From Bacteroidota bacterium (lineage in GTDB: Bacteria; Bacteroidota; Bacteroidia; AKYH767-A; 2013-40CM-41-45), in the NCBI GenBank assembly GCA_016720935.1, contig JADKJP010000003.1, positions 376,775-440,774 on the forward strand: a stretch of DNA of 64,000 bases. Reading direction: 5' to 3'. How positions within the stretch are numbered: the stretch's first letter is position 1; every line of letters begins with the position of its first letter. Positions 20,401 to 28,758 of this stretch are shown here, piece by piece. The notes under the pieces were generated by a model. That model made no database searches and had not been told where the DNA came from. It was given only the letters and a program-made list of their open reading frames with translations. Position numbers and translations under genes: made by a program.

Positions 20401-21827
20401 TTTAAGAAATCAAAGAGATCTTCGAATGATTTGACAGAGCTAATAAATTGTTGTGTGACATTTCTCTCATTTTCTCGATCAAAAATCTTGAGATCAAAAA
20501 TCCATTTCCAAATCCTGAATTCCTGAAACAATGGATGTGATTTTTGACAAGCTTTCAAGTTAGCCGTTTGGGGAGTGCCTTTTTTATCTTTGTATTTCCT
20601 TGATTCAAGAGTGCAATTTGAGATTAAGGATTTTTTACTCCTTAATGGTCGTTGATAGAAAATGATATCATCCATGAAAAGGTGAAGAAAATTCTTGCCA
20701 AACAATGAGTTTTGATGATTCTCATTATTTTTATATAATTCTCTGATGCAATCGTTTAATAAGTCAGTATTTTGAAGTTCAGGATGAAATTCAATTTGCT
20801 TGCTAAGAATAGTTTTAAATTCGTTTTTATAATAATCGCGCTCAATTGTACGAATCAAACCGCCTTTGATTTTTTGATTAGGGTTTTGAAGAAGCGTATC
20901 ATATATATAACATCCAATAGATTTGTGACTTTTTTGGATATCTACTTCTGTTCTCTTTTTTATAAGGGTCCAGTCATTTTCATTGGGTGCCCTGAAACTT
21001 CTTTTTTCATTTCCTTCCTTATCCTTTTTAATTGTACCATCTTCATTCAAAGATGTGGTCACTATAAAATCTTTTGTTTTCCCGATCCAATCAGTCAGAG
21101 GTGTTTTGCTTGATCTTCTATAAACCCATCCATTTTCCAACGTAAATGAATACCAAATTTCATCTTTCCCTTTTTTTACTTCCTCGGTGTTTGCATCTAC
21201 CACTTTCAGTGAATAATACTCTACCAGTTCATTTGGTTTGTTTTCTTCAATTTCATCACGTAATTGATAATACCCCCTTTTTTGATTGAAATTTAGAATG
21301 ATCCAGGCTAATTCTTCTTTTTGAATTTTATGAGTCAGAGCTTTTTTACGTAAATAATACAATGTCCAATCATGTGGGACTTTCTTTCCCTTGTCTGTTA
21401 AAACCGGTTGGTATTTTTTAAAGTCGGTAAGCATTTCTTCAAAGGAAGCTTTGAAAATGAATTCTTTACCTTCATATGCAATTTTCGGCTCAGAATTATC
21501 AAAAAATTGCCCAAAATTTGATTCAAAGTCGATTTGAGTTGAAAAGTGCTTGGGCAGAAAATCTAAGATATTTAATACTCTAAATAGCCGTTGTCTTCGT
21601 AATAAATGTCTTTCTCGTAATCTTCTTGCACTACGCTGTTTGGTTCTTTCAGCTGTTTGTGAAACTGAATTCCCGGTCTCGAAATCACCGATAATTCCTT
21701 GATCCATTGGTATTATTCTTGACCCTAATCCGAGAATTTTCCCTTCTTTTTTAGTAAAATCACTTTGTACTAATGCCCAACCAATTGAATTTGTTCCTAA
21801 ATCAAGACCTAAAATATTTTTTGTCAT
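17475..21827 (-). CDS. cas9: Type II-C CRISPR RNA-guided endonuclease Cas9
   Basis: This 1,450-residue Cas9 is at the large end for the type II-C subgroup of Bacteroidota. RuvC-I is LGLDLGTNSIGWAL (Asp9), followed by the Arg-rich bridge helix RSARRLRERHLLRRQRLFR. RuvC-II is HIELGRE (Glu738), HNH is YEIEHVIPQSRYFDD with later N residues (His860), and RuvC-III is DHRHHAMDALIIA (His1056, Asp1059). The remaining 390 residues hold the wedge and PAM-interacting regions. All nuclease residues are intact. I chose the ATG at 21827: an open extension to 21902 exists, but it runs antisense through the tracrRNA gene and precedes the universal N-terminus. The locus looks more A+T-rich than neighbouring genes, which is compatible with horizontal gain. 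Confidence 0.97.
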   Translation of the reverse strand: MTKNILGLDLGTNSIGWALVQSDFTKKEGKILGLGSRIIPMDQGIIGDFETGNSVSQTAERTKQRSARRLRERHLLRRQRLFRVLNILDFLPKHFSTQIDFESNFGQFFDNSEPKIAYEGKEFIFKASFEEMLTDFKKYQPVLTDKGKKVPHDWTLYYLRKKALTHKIQKEELAWIILNFNQKRGYYQLRDEIEENKPNELVEYYSLKVVDANTEEVKKGKDEIWYSFTLENGWVYRRSSKTPLTDWIGKTKDFIVTTSLNEDGTIKKDKEGNEKRSFRAPNENDWTLIKKRTEVDIQKSHKSIGCYIYDTLLQNPNQKIKGGLIRTIERDYYKNEFKTILSKQIEFHPELQNTDLLNDCIRELYKNNENHQNSLFGKNFLHLFMDDIIFYQRPLRSKKSLISNCTLESRKYKDKKGTPQTANLKACQKSHPLFQEFRIWKWIFDLKIFDRENERNVTQQFISSVKSFEDLFDFLNTKKEIKQDVLLKYFLENHGFKGKAASAEVKKYRWNYVEDKTYPCNETGVLISSRMEKVSNIPIAFLNESKVTELWHIIYSVTDKKDFEKTLKSYAVKNHLDEESFIAAFSKTPPFKPEYCSYSLKALKKLLPLMRCGKHWNWDAIDKNTQTRIENLVNGEVDLTLSERVREKTKELTELNHFQALQDWIAKYIVYGRHSEATDLKKWKSPDQIDIFLDDFRQHSLRNPIVEQIVLETLRVVRDIWVHFGKGQENFFNEIHIELGREMKKTKEERVSLSNQMTENENTNVRLKSLLSELLNQGGIENVRPYSPSHLEILKIYEEGALSSTKDIPEDIIKISKAGQPGSNELLKYKLWLEQKYRSPYTGNPIPLAKLFTSDYEIEHVIPQSRYFDDSLSNKVICEAAVNRLKDNDLGFQFIKNHHGEKVDTGFGKDVRIMDIEEYQHFIQEHYSKNRSKKTKLLLEEIPEKMIERQLNDTRYISKFISTVLSNIVREEKDDDGVNSKNLLPGNGKITTKLRQDWGLNDVWNELIIQRFERMNEITNSSAFTSYSKQHQKLIPTVPIEFSKGFQKKRIDHRHHAMDALIIACATRDHINLLNNQESKSEVKRYDLQRKLRRFEQVNYVDSHTKRNITRDVPREFLKPWNTFTSDSKASFEKIVISFKQNLRIINKATNHYFKIIEKDGLKYKELVTQKGINWAIRKSMHKDTVSGKVQLKGLKVQKDKILTASRKPIDISFDLNTINAITDTGIQKILKNYLKSKNENPLIAFSPEGLEEMNLNIEKYNDGISHKPIFKVRIFEAGSKFQVGQTGNKMSKYVEADKGTNLFFAIYWDEKKSKRVFETIPLNEVIEHQKWRATLPKEKQLLTPNIPISVEKGKFLFSLSPNDLVYVPQENELFDINNYSISNIYKCVSFTGNDCFFIKHEVASTIVNKKEFSPLNKMEKSVDGTMIKSNCIKLLTNRLGDIVGTLGVN

Positions 21828-21850
21828 ATCAATATTTATTAATAGTTTTG
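21820..21850 (+). promoter_or_regulatory. tracrRNA promoter inside the cas9 start region
   Basis: TTTG (21820-21823), exactly 19 nt, then TAGTTTTG (21843-21850) is a perfect Bacteroidota TTTG-N19-TAnnTTTG promoter. The -33 box lies within the second and third codons of cas9 on the opposite strand. The predicted start is about 21854-21857, at the beginning of the anti-repeat. Confidence 0.8.
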
Positions 21851-21853
21851 ATC

Positions 21854-21928
21854 TACAATCTAAAAGCGAATCACAATAAGGATTATTCCGTTGTGAAAAC
21901 ATTTAAAGCGGCGCAAGTCGCTTTTTTT
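21854..21928 (+). ncRNA. tracrRNA of the type II-C system
   Basis: The RNA begins with an anti-repeat. CTACAATCT and AAAAGCGAATCACAAT (21853-21876) are complementary to GTTGTGATTCGCTTT and AGATTGTA of the CRISPR repeat, with a small bulge between them. A nexus-like segment AAGGATTATTCC-GTTGTG (21877-21894) follows, then AAAACATTT. The terminator hairpin AAAGCGGC-GCAA-GTCGCTTT has a GNRA tetraloop and a T-run ending at 21928. The length is about 75 nt. It is divergent from cas9 and antisense to the probable cas9 leader. It pairs with crRNA for maturation and for Cas9 loading. Confidence 0.92.
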
Positions 21929-21982
21929 ATTTTTGAAATTTGTAAAAGATGAAATATTAGGATCGAATATCAAGTATAATTT

Positions 21983-21990
21983 CAAATATA
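21983..21990 (-). promoter_or_regulatory. Candidate -7 box of the cas9-cas1-cas2 operon
   Basis: On the minus strand this is TATATTTG, a full TAnnTTTG match about 156 bp upstream of the cas9 ATG. A -33 TTTG is not found at the right distance. If used, the cas9 leader would be antisense to the whole tracrRNA. Confidence 0.4.
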
Positions 21991-22108
21991 GCAAGATTAA
22001 TTAAATATTTCTTGATTTGTATAATGTAATTGTCCTGAAATGTTAAAATTTACATCCATTATTCAGGCCTTATTTTCTTCTTCGATTAATAACTCAAATA
22101 TTCGTTTT

Positions 22109-23344
22109 ATGAAAATAAAATACAGTTTATTCCTGGCATTTTTTTGGCTTACAGTTTCTTTCTCATCAAAAGTTAATGCTCAAGGGGGTTGGACTCAAAA
22201 AGCAGATATTATTTCAAGCGGAAGAGCGGGAGCTGTCGGATTTTCAATTGGTACTAAAGGATATTTCGGTACGGGCTCCGATAATACAGGAGCAGTTTTG
22301 AATGATTTCTGGGAATACGATCCATCAACGAATACGTGGACACAAAAGGCAGATTTTGCCGGAGCAGGCAGGAAAGAAGCGGTTGGATTTTCAATTGCGC
22401 AAAAAGGTTATGTGGGAACCGGATGGAATGGGTCGGGGTTATCGGCCTTTTATAGTGATTTTTTTGAGTTTGATCCCACGACAAATATTTGGATACAGAA
22501 AGCGGATTTTGCTGGTGGAGGGAGAATTTACTCAGTTGGCTTTTCAATTGGTTCAAAAGGTTTTTTAGGAACAGGATGGAATAGCAGTGTTGATTCAATT
22601 TATAATGATTTTTGGGAATACGATCCTGCGTTTGATCTGTGGACCCGGAAATCTGATTTTGGCGGAACAGTTCGAGTTGCAGCAGTCGGATTTTCTATTG
22701 GCAATTTAGGATATATTGGACTCGGAGCCGATACTTCCGGGCCAATTAATTTATGCAGTGATTTTTGGGAATATAATCCTGCAACTAACAGCTGGATTCA
22801 AAAGTCATCACCTTTTTTGGCTCTTTCAAATTGCATCGGATTTGCAGTTGGCAATTATGGGTATGTAGGTACAGGGAGGGATTGGGGCTCTAATCCACAT
22901 CGAGAATTTTTAAAATATGATCCTTCGAATAATATATGGACTGTGCTTCCTGATTTCCCGGGTTTAGAAAGGGAAAATTCAATTTGTTTTTCAATCGGAT
23001 CCAAAGGTTATATCGGAACTGGATTTGGAGATTTCGGTTACTTAAATGATTTCTGGGAATATGATCCGACTTTGTCAGGTTCTTTTGAAATTAACAATGG
23101 GAATTTCATTTCTTCGATTTCATTTCCTGAGAAAAATAAAATCAGTGTTACTCTGAATAATTTGATTAAAACCGGAAGTGTTATGATTTATAATTTAAAC
23201 GGGTCGCTTATATGTCAATCTAAAATTCAAAATTCAAATTTGATTGAAGTGCAACCTGGTTCGATCGCATCCGGAATTTATTTACTTTCTATCTTTGATG
23301 GAAAGGAGCATTACAAGAGGAAGTTTGTTTTTAGCTCAAACTAA
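22109..23344 (+). CDS. Secreted Kelch-repeat protein with T9SS C-terminal domain
   Basis: This 411-residue protein starts at MKIKYSLFLAFFWLTVSF, a clear signal peptide; an upstream ATG at 22040 would add 23 non-signal residues. It has six units of about 52 residues with WTQKADF, GFSIGxKGYxGTG and NDFWEYDPxTNxW, typical of Kelch-type beta-propeller blades. The C-terminal 75 residues (ISVTLNN to YKRKFVFSSN) form a beta-sandwich of the T9SS type A sorting kind. It is likely exported to the cell surface. It is next to the CRISPR locus, but nothing links it to immunity. Confidence 0.82.
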   Translation: MKIKYSLFLAFFWLTVSFSSKVNAQGGWTQKADIISSGRAGAVGFSIGTKGYFGTGSDNTGAVLNDFWEYDPSTNTWTQKADFAGAGRKEAVGFSIAQKGYVGTGWNGSGLSAFYSDFFEFDPTTNIWIQKADFAGGGRIYSVGFSIGSKGFLGTGWNSSVDSIYNDFWEYDPAFDLWTRKSDFGGTVRVAAVGFSIGNLGYIGLGADTSGPINLCSDFWEYNPATNSWIQKSSPFLALSNCIGFAVGNYGYVGTGRDWGSNPHREFLKYDPSNNIWTVLPDFPGLERENSICFSIGSKGYIGTGFGDFGYLNDFWEYDPTLSGSFEINNGNFISSISFPEKNKISVTLNNLIKTGSVMIYNLNGSLICQSKIQNSNLIEVQPGSIASGIYLLSIFDGKEHYKRKFVFSSN

Positions 23345-23485
23345 GTTTGAAATTAAATGGAAAAAAATATATTTGAAAGAATGTTCGAATAAGGTATGAA
23401 ATTGTTAACACAACCATTATTACAACAGACTTGAACCACTTCTTTCATCCATTAATTTCTTGTTAAACCTGATTTTTATAAGTGT

Positions 23486-25672
23486 TCATTGTTTTACAAA
23501 TGTCAATGATTGCCCATTCACCCAGATAAAATACAAATCCGGTTCAAGTTTTGAAACATCAAGAGAAAATGAAGAATAGTTATTTGCAATTTCTTTTTCA
23601 ATAACCAATCTTCCAAGAACGTCTCTCACTTCAATATTATTTTTTGAACTATTTCCTTTAAACCAAATCGTCAGATAATTTTTTGTCGGGTTAGGAGAGA
23701 TGAAAAAATCTTTTTCGCGAAGTTCTGAATTGGTGATGCCGCTAATTACTGGAGAATCATCTGGGTTCACGATGTTTGCTGCAGTATAATACACAAGCAC
23801 CGCGGTTTCATTTGAAGGAGCAGAGTTTCCCCAGCCCGGAACATTAATTACCGGAAGATCGTTGCCGATCGCGTTTCCAAGAGTGTCGGCAGTCTGACGT
23901 CCAACAGCGACAATACCATTCGCTGTTTTAAACAAACCAAAAATATCTGTGTTCGATCCTCCTTGTTGTGTAAGTGTGTCCCATTGACCGACTACAAGAG
24001 AACTGTAGTAAGGGAGAGTCAGATCGGCATTGTAGACACGCACGAAACTATTCCAGCAACTTTGTCCGCCAAAATCCGGTTTCACCATTTTCTGGTAAGC
24101 ATTTGCTGTTGTGATTGTTCTTCTGCCAACTGCACCGATACAAACCCAACCTGCGGCTGTTACTTTCATGTTGTTCTTCGCGAGCCGGGTTGTGTTTACA
24201 TCCGGCCAACCGGTATTCGGATCAGGCCAACCGTCGAGATTTGGATCCGGATGAGGAGTTCCAAGACCACCTGTTCCTTCCGCATATTCTGCTACATAGG
24301 TGCAATGCAAAAGTGTTCCATCAAGAAGCTTTAGTTTTCCTAACCAGCTTTCGTGAATGTTTCCGTTGGTTCCGGTGAACTGATTCCTGAAGCCATAAGC
24401 GGAAGGATTCGCGCTGACAGTATTTCCTTCCCAGAAATTTTCTACGTTGTTTCCATGTGTTCTTCCTCCAACTACCAAAGTTCCGGCATCAGCAGGTTGA
24501 GAATAATCGATAGCGAGCGCGTCAACATACTGATCGGGAATAGAAACCATCGTATCTCCTGTCGGAGTGATTTCGTGATACAACCTGCTCCACCATTTTA
24601 GTGTTCCTGAAGAATCCATAGCGATGACAGCAGGTTCAAAATCAGGACTGCCACCCGGTGCAACGCTTTTCATATTCATACCAATGTAAACATCATTGGT
24701 TCTTTTATCAATCGCGATGTTTGATCCACCATAAACCGGACAACAGGCAGCCGCGGAGTATCCTGTGTAACCGGGACTGTTCGCAGTAGGATTGGCAGGA
24801 TCACAGGGGCCATCAAAAAGAATATCGACGGGCCACTTTCCTTTTTTTAACCCGCCATTTCCGTCGGGGAACATTTGATCATATTCATTTTGTGTCCAGG
24901 AACGTAAGTCGCATCGTCCCCAGATTTTCAAAACAATACCACTGTAAGAAACAGAATCGAGACCACCATTTGGATAAGAAGAAGCGGGTGTGCCTTTCCA
25001 TTCTCCGCCATGAATGAGCCAATGAGTTCTCCAGTTGTTTACAATTCTCCTGTTACCATTGTTGTCGAGACTGTATATCGCTGCCCAGTCGTATGCATGA
25101 GCTTGTCCGGATATATAAAAGACATGTCCGTCATTGGTGACATCCCAGGGCTGGTAATCTTTTGGTCCGGTTTCAGCCCAGACATTTCTTGCCCAGACCA
25201 AATCTGTTGGAATTCCATTTACAAAATTGTTGTTGAGTTTTGCCAGGTAATATCCTCCGTCATTCGCGTAGGTGTCGCTGGTATTCCCGCTAATGTAAAG
25301 ATCTCCGGTAGGCACACCGGGAGGAGTATTGGTCTTGATAAAGCGGACATCTTCCACGGCACCTTGTGGAAATTTTACGACATGCAAAATTGATTGCAAA
25401 TCGGAAGAGATCTGTAAAATGTAACCATAGCGATTAGATCCAAGTCCGTTGTGAATGCCGTGCACTCCGAGAGTTGTCTGCGGAACAGAAGGATTGATCC
25501 AGGACAGATCATCCGAATAGCCGCAAACGAGAAATGTCCCGTCGGAAATTTGCATGACGTCATAGAAGTTGTCTTTGCCACTGTTTCCTGCATAGGTTAC
25601 AATATTGTTCTGTGCCAAGGTGTTCAGACCATTTACTAAAAAAAATAGTAAAATGAAGAAGATTGATTTCAT
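23486..25672 (-). CDS. Large secreted T9SS cargo protein of unknown function
   Basis: This 728-residue protein starts at MKSIFFILLFFLVNGLNTLAQ; the 53 residues read upstream are not signal-like. The body has SBBP-like or propeller-like features such as ISDGTFLVCGYSDD, GDLYISGNT and GTLVVGGRTHGN, which suggest a beta-propeller. The C-terminus carries a type A sorting domain (ISPNPTKNYLTIWFKG, then DVLGRLVIEKEI and LEPDLYFIWVNG). No enzyme motif was recognised. It is probably displayed on or released from the surface. It is divergent from the copper cluster that begins at 25942. Confidence 0.8.
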   Translation of the reverse strand: MKSIFFILLFFLVNGLNTLAQNNIVTYAGNSGKDNFYDVMQISDGTFLVCGYSDDLSWINPSVPQTTLGVHGIHNGLGSNRYGYILQISSDLQSILHVVKFPQGAVEDVRFIKTNTPPGVPTGDLYISGNTSDTYANDGGYYLAKLNNNFVNGIPTDLVWARNVWAETGPKDYQPWDVTNDGHVFYISGQAHAYDWAAIYSLDNNGNRRIVNNWRTHWLIHGGEWKGTPASSYPNGGLDSVSYSGIVLKIWGRCDLRSWTQNEYDQMFPDGNGGLKKGKWPVDILFDGPCDPANPTANSPGYTGYSAAACCPVYGGSNIAIDKRTNDVYIGMNMKSVAPGGSPDFEPAVIAMDSSGTLKWWSRLYHEITPTGDTMVSIPDQYVDALAIDYSQPADAGTLVVGGRTHGNNVENFWEGNTVSANPSAYGFRNQFTGTNGNIHESWLGKLKLLDGTLLHCTYVAEYAEGTGGLGTPHPDPNLDGWPDPNTGWPDVNTTRLAKNNMKVTAAGWVCIGAVGRRTITTANAYQKMVKPDFGGQSCWNSFVRVYNADLTLPYYSSLVVGQWDTLTQQGGSNTDIFGLFKTANGIVAVGRQTADTLGNAIGNDLPVINVPGWGNSAPSNETAVLVYYTAANIVNPDDSPVISGITNSELREKDFFISPNPTKNYLTIWFKGNSSKNNIEVRDVLGRLVIEKEIANNYSSFSLDVSKLEPDLYFIWVNGQSLTFVKQ

Positions 25673-25941
25673 TCCCGGATTGCAAATCATCGTTGAATTA
25701 TTTGATAATGAACGAAAATACCGATTTTTTCTTCTTAGAAAAATGGAATTGGGTGAATTTGATAAAATTAATAAGCCCGAGTGTACCCTGCTTTGGAAGG
25801 AACATTCATTTTGGGAGTTTATTGTTTTCAAACACAGCAGAAAAGCACTTTTCTTTATAATTTACGGGTTTCCGGTGTGATTTTTAAGGAAAAAGAAGAT
25901 TTGAGTTTTATTTCTATATTTGAACCAGAATAAATTTATTC

Positions 25942-26310
25942 GTGAAACGGGTTTTACAATTTTTACTTATTTCAGGTATCCTGCTGCAATCGTTCAGCAG
26001 TCTTTTTGTTATTGCAGGATACGAACTGAACAAAGAGTATATCACGAAAACATACTGTGTAAATAAAACAAAGCCGATGTTGCATTGTAACGGTATGTGT
26101 CATCTTCAGAAAGAACTAAAAGCCCAGGAAAAGAAGGAGCAATCCCAAAATTCTTCTTCGAAGGAGAGGCAGGAATCTGTTCAATTTTTTCAAGTGTCTG
26201 AAATTTTTGCTTTTGTAAATCAATCCGCTTCAGATCATCAGTTCTCTGAATATATTCTTTTATCCCTTCCGGAAATATCTTTTTCTGTTTTTCACCCTCC
26301 GATTTCCTGA
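25942..26310 (+). CDS. Small membrane-anchored Cys-motif protein, probable metal handling (copy 1)
   Basis: This 122-residue protein begins with GTG. One N-terminal membrane span or signal is followed by YCVNKTKPMLHCNGMCHL (Cys39, Cys49, Cys53 with adjacent His), a Lys/Glu/Gln-rich stretch, and a tail ending SVFHPP. A second gene at 28759 repeats the same architecture (C-x9-C-x3-C-H-L-x-K and SVFHPP). I do not know a named family. The Cys/His cluster and the neighbours (MbnP-like, HMA, YHS-like) suggest a copper role (inference). A TATATTTG box lies 20 bp upstream of the start. Confidence 0.7.
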   Translation: MKRVLQFLLISGILLQSFSSLFVIAGYELNKEYITKTYCVNKTKPMLHCNGMCHLQKELKAQEKKEQSQNSSSKERQESVQFFQVSEIFAFVNQSASDHQFSEYILLSLPEISFSVFHPPIS

Positions 26311-26474
26311 GGTTTTTCACCCTCCTCAAAATTTCCGGAATTTCGTTACCGCTGTTCTGAACAATCGGGCAATTCATTAATGATTCAGCTCCGAGAATTT
26401 TAAAAGCAAAGTGTATTGCTTTATTTTCAGCAGAGACGAATTCTGAAGCTTTCATTTATTTAAAAAAACTTCAC

Positions 26475-27506
26475 ATGAAGTCGAAGTGTTATTTAATAAT
26501 GCTACTGACTTTCATTGAACCACTGATTTTTAAATGTCAGGGACAGGACAATAGTCCTGCTGGTGTAATGATTAGTCATAGCCATCCCAAAGGTGGATGG
26601 ATGCTTTCCTATTCATTTATGCAAATGAAGATGAAGGGTAATCTGAGTGCATCCACAAAAATTCCGGATGAGAAAATTTTTGTGGATTACCTCATGGCTC
26701 CTCAATCCATGCGAATGGATATGCACATGATTATGTTGATGTATGGATTGACAGGGCGACTTAGCCTGATGGCTATGGGAACTTACACAAATTCTACTAT
26801 GGACATGAACATGTTGTCGGGTGTGATGCACATGCATGGCGGGTCAATGGAAATGTCTGCCAATTCAACAAATATGAGCATGTCTTCTTCCGGTTTCAGT
26901 GATACGAAACTATGGTCGATTTACAAATTGTTCAATGGTGAATCCTCTTCGCTGGTGGCCAGTTTGGGAGTAAGCATTCCCACCGGTTCAATTTCCGTGG
27001 ATGGAGGAAATGATCCGATGTTTGCCGGGCAGCGGCTTCCCTACATGATGCAATTGGGAAGTGGGACAGTCGATTTTATGCCGGGATTAACTTATCTGAA
27101 GAAGAGTAAAAAAATAACCTGGAGTGTTCAGGCATTGTCAATCCTGCGCACGATGGATAATCAGTATGGATATCATTATGGTAATGAACTGAATTTAAAT
27201 GCATGGGCGTCATACCAGATTCGTCCTGTCCTAAGTGCGTCTTTACGCGCAGAAGGTTTTGGTTGCGGATCTGTAAGCGGTAGTGATAAAAAAATTTATT
27301 ACGCGATGGAACCGGATGCAGATCCCCGGAATTATGGCGGGACAAAGTTGAATGTGCATGCGGGGCTGAATTTTTATCTGGACAAAGGTGTCTTTAAAGA
27401 AACGAAAATTGGAGTCGAATTCGGTGCGCCATTATTCCAGAATGTAAATGGAATACAATTGGCAACTTCGTATTTATGGAGTGCAGGAGTTACCAAATCA
27501 TTCTGA
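26475..27506 (+). CDS. Met/His-rich outer-membrane beta-barrel protein, transporter-like
   Basis: This 343-residue secreted protein has alternating beta-strand character and ends in an aromatic residue (AGVTKSF), as outer-membrane barrels do. It resembles the MetA-type transporter group (LMYGLTGRLSLMAMGTYT, then SLGVSIPTGSI). Residues about 70-135 are loaded with Met and His (SMRMDMHMIMLM, MDMNM, VMHMHGGSMEM, NMSM), a pattern known from copper-binding proteins. The gene at 30785 is a related barrel without the Met-rich loop. Copper import or export is an inference from composition and context. Confidence 0.75.
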   Translation: MKSKCYLIMLLTFIEPLIFKCQGQDNSPAGVMISHSHPKGGWMLSYSFMQMKMKGNLSASTKIPDEKIFVDYLMAPQSMRMDMHMIMLMYGLTGRLSLMAMGTYTNSTMDMNMLSGVMHMHGGSMEMSANSTNMSMSSSGFSDTKLWSIYKLFNGESSSLVASLGVSIPTGSISVDGGNDPMFAGQRLPYMMQLGSGTVDFMPGLTYLKKSKKITWSVQALSILRTMDNQYGYHYGNELNLNAWASYQIRPVLSASLRAEGFGCGSVSGSDKKIYYAMEPDADPRNYGGTKLNVHAGLNFYLDKGVFKETKIGVEFGAPLFQNVNGIQLATSYLWSAGVTKSF

Positions 27507-27551
27507 AAAAATCAAACTAAAATAAAATAGAACTATTAACTCTAAATTCAA

Positions 27552-28331
27552 ATGAAAAAAACAAACGCAATCAAATTTCTCGCAGGATGTTCATTCCTGT
27601 TACTTGTTGTATTCAGTTCCTGCAAAAAAGACAAGGACGAAGATCCGACTCCGGTTTCAACAACAGGTTCTCTCATGTTTCATTTGCACACCATGGCTGA
27701 TACCAATGAAGTGGAAGCTTATGGAGATACATTGATCATGTCAGACGGAAGACAAATTACTGTAGGTACTTCGCAGTTGTACATTTCAAACATCAAATTG
27801 ATTAAAACCGATGGTACGGTGGTTGACGGACCTTCCGCGACAATTATCATGAAACAAGGTGTAGAAGAGTATGATCTGGGCAGTGCTCCGGTTGGAAATT
27901 ACAAGGCAGTTCGTTTTGATGTTGGCCTGAGTGATGCAAGCAATGCATCTACGCCGGCATCTTCAGATGCGGTATTATACCAGCCATCCATGTGGTTTGG
28001 TGCCTCTGCTCAGCCGGATGGTTTTGTATTTATAAATTTCGAAGGGACAATTGATACAACTGCCGCGGCGACAGGCACTGATCTGATTCCTTTCTCCTAT
28101 AAAATCGGGACCGTTTCAAACCGTGTAACCATCACCATGCCGGATGAAAATTATTCTATTTCACCGGATCAACAATCTGCAATACACATGTCTGTTGATT
28201 ACGCTAAATTGTTCACCGGAATTCAGTTGAGTGGTGCTGGGAATTTAAGCATCACTACTCCTGCTCAGAATTCAAGTGCTCTTGCAACTCAAATCAAAGC
28301 AAACATTTCAGATTTATTTGAATACGAATAA
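27552..28331 (+). CDS. MbnP-like copper-associated lipoprotein
   Basis: This 259-residue protein has a lipobox (VVFSSC-KKDKDE) and an MbnP-type beta-sandwich: SLMFHLHTMADTNEV, TVGTSQLYISNIKL, GNYKAVRFDVGLSD and MWFGASAQPDGFVFINFEG. MbnP proteins occur with copper-handling genes and bind copper, in some cases through an oxidised Trp made by the di-haem partner MbnH. Here a Trp is present in the conserved MWFGA position. No MbnH gene is adjacent; a small cytochrome-like lipoprotein follows 12 bp later instead. Confidence 0.8.
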   Translation: MKKTNAIKFLAGCSFLLLVVFSSCKKDKDEDPTPVSTTGSLMFHLHTMADTNEVEAYGDTLIMSDGRQITVGTSQLYISNIKLIKTDGTVVDGPSATIIMKQGVEEYDLGSAPVGNYKAVRFDVGLSDASNASTPASSDAVLYQPSMWFGASAQPDGFVFINFEGTIDTTAAATGTDLIPFSYKIGTVSNRVTITMPDENYSISPDQQSAIHMSVDYAKLFTGIQLSGAGNLSITTPAQNSSALATQIKANISDLFEYE

Positions 28332-28343
28332 GCTTCCTTCTGA

Positions 28344-28757
28344 ATGAAAAAATACAGGTATCGAAAAGTAATAACGGCGATTATCATCATCATCGTCGGG
28401 ATTACTTTTCATGCCTGTAAATATGATACGTTGGAAAATGAACCTTGTCAATTAAAAATTCCGGAGAAGGTTTCATTCCATACGGATATTCTTCCGGTGC
28501 TTCGGGGAAATTGCAGCACTGCTGGTTGCCATTCAGGAGGAAATCCAACTGGCCACCTGAATCTGGAAGATTCTCTTGCATATGGAGAACTTAGTCATGC
28601 CGGGAGCGGTTACATCAATACAGGTAATCCAACTCATAGTTTATTCTATAGCCAGTTGATTTCTGTATCACAACCAATGCCGCCGAATGGAAAACTGGAT
28701 GATTGTACGATTGAAATGATTTTACGATGGATTCAACAGGGAGCGTTGAATAATTAG
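28344..28757 (+). CDS. Small cytochrome-c-like lipoprotein
   Basis: This 137-residue protein has a lipobox (TFHAC). Its domain begins FHTDILPVLRGNCSTAGCHSGG and contains QPMPPNGKLDD and MILRWIQQGA. The C-x4-CH site (rather than CxxCH), a later Met in MPP and the terminal W-I-x-x-G-A are shared with short envelope cytochrome domains of Bacteroidota and planctomycetes. Haem attachment is likely but not certain given the spacing. It follows the MbnP-like gene by 12 bp and precedes the next gene by 1 bp, so it is in an operon with both. Confidence 0.75.
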   Translation: MKKYRYRKVITAIIIIIVGITFHACKYDTLENEPCQLKIPEKVSFHTDILPVLRGNCSTAGCHSGGNPTGHLNLEDSLAYGELSHAGSGYINTGNPTHSLFYSQLISVSQPMPPNGKLDDCTIEMILRWIQQGALNN

Positions 28758-28758
28758 C

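Noticed and set aside
20772..21113. A 113-residue plus-strand frame inside cas9
   Set aside because: It is the complement of the conserved cas9 coding strand, without a promoter or any family match.
21828..21902. A 25-residue N-terminal extension of Cas9 beginning MFSQRNNPYC
   Set aside because: It is antisense to the tracrRNA anti-repeat and nexus, and every Cas9 begins near the LGLDLGTNS motif. The ATG at 21827 is preferred.
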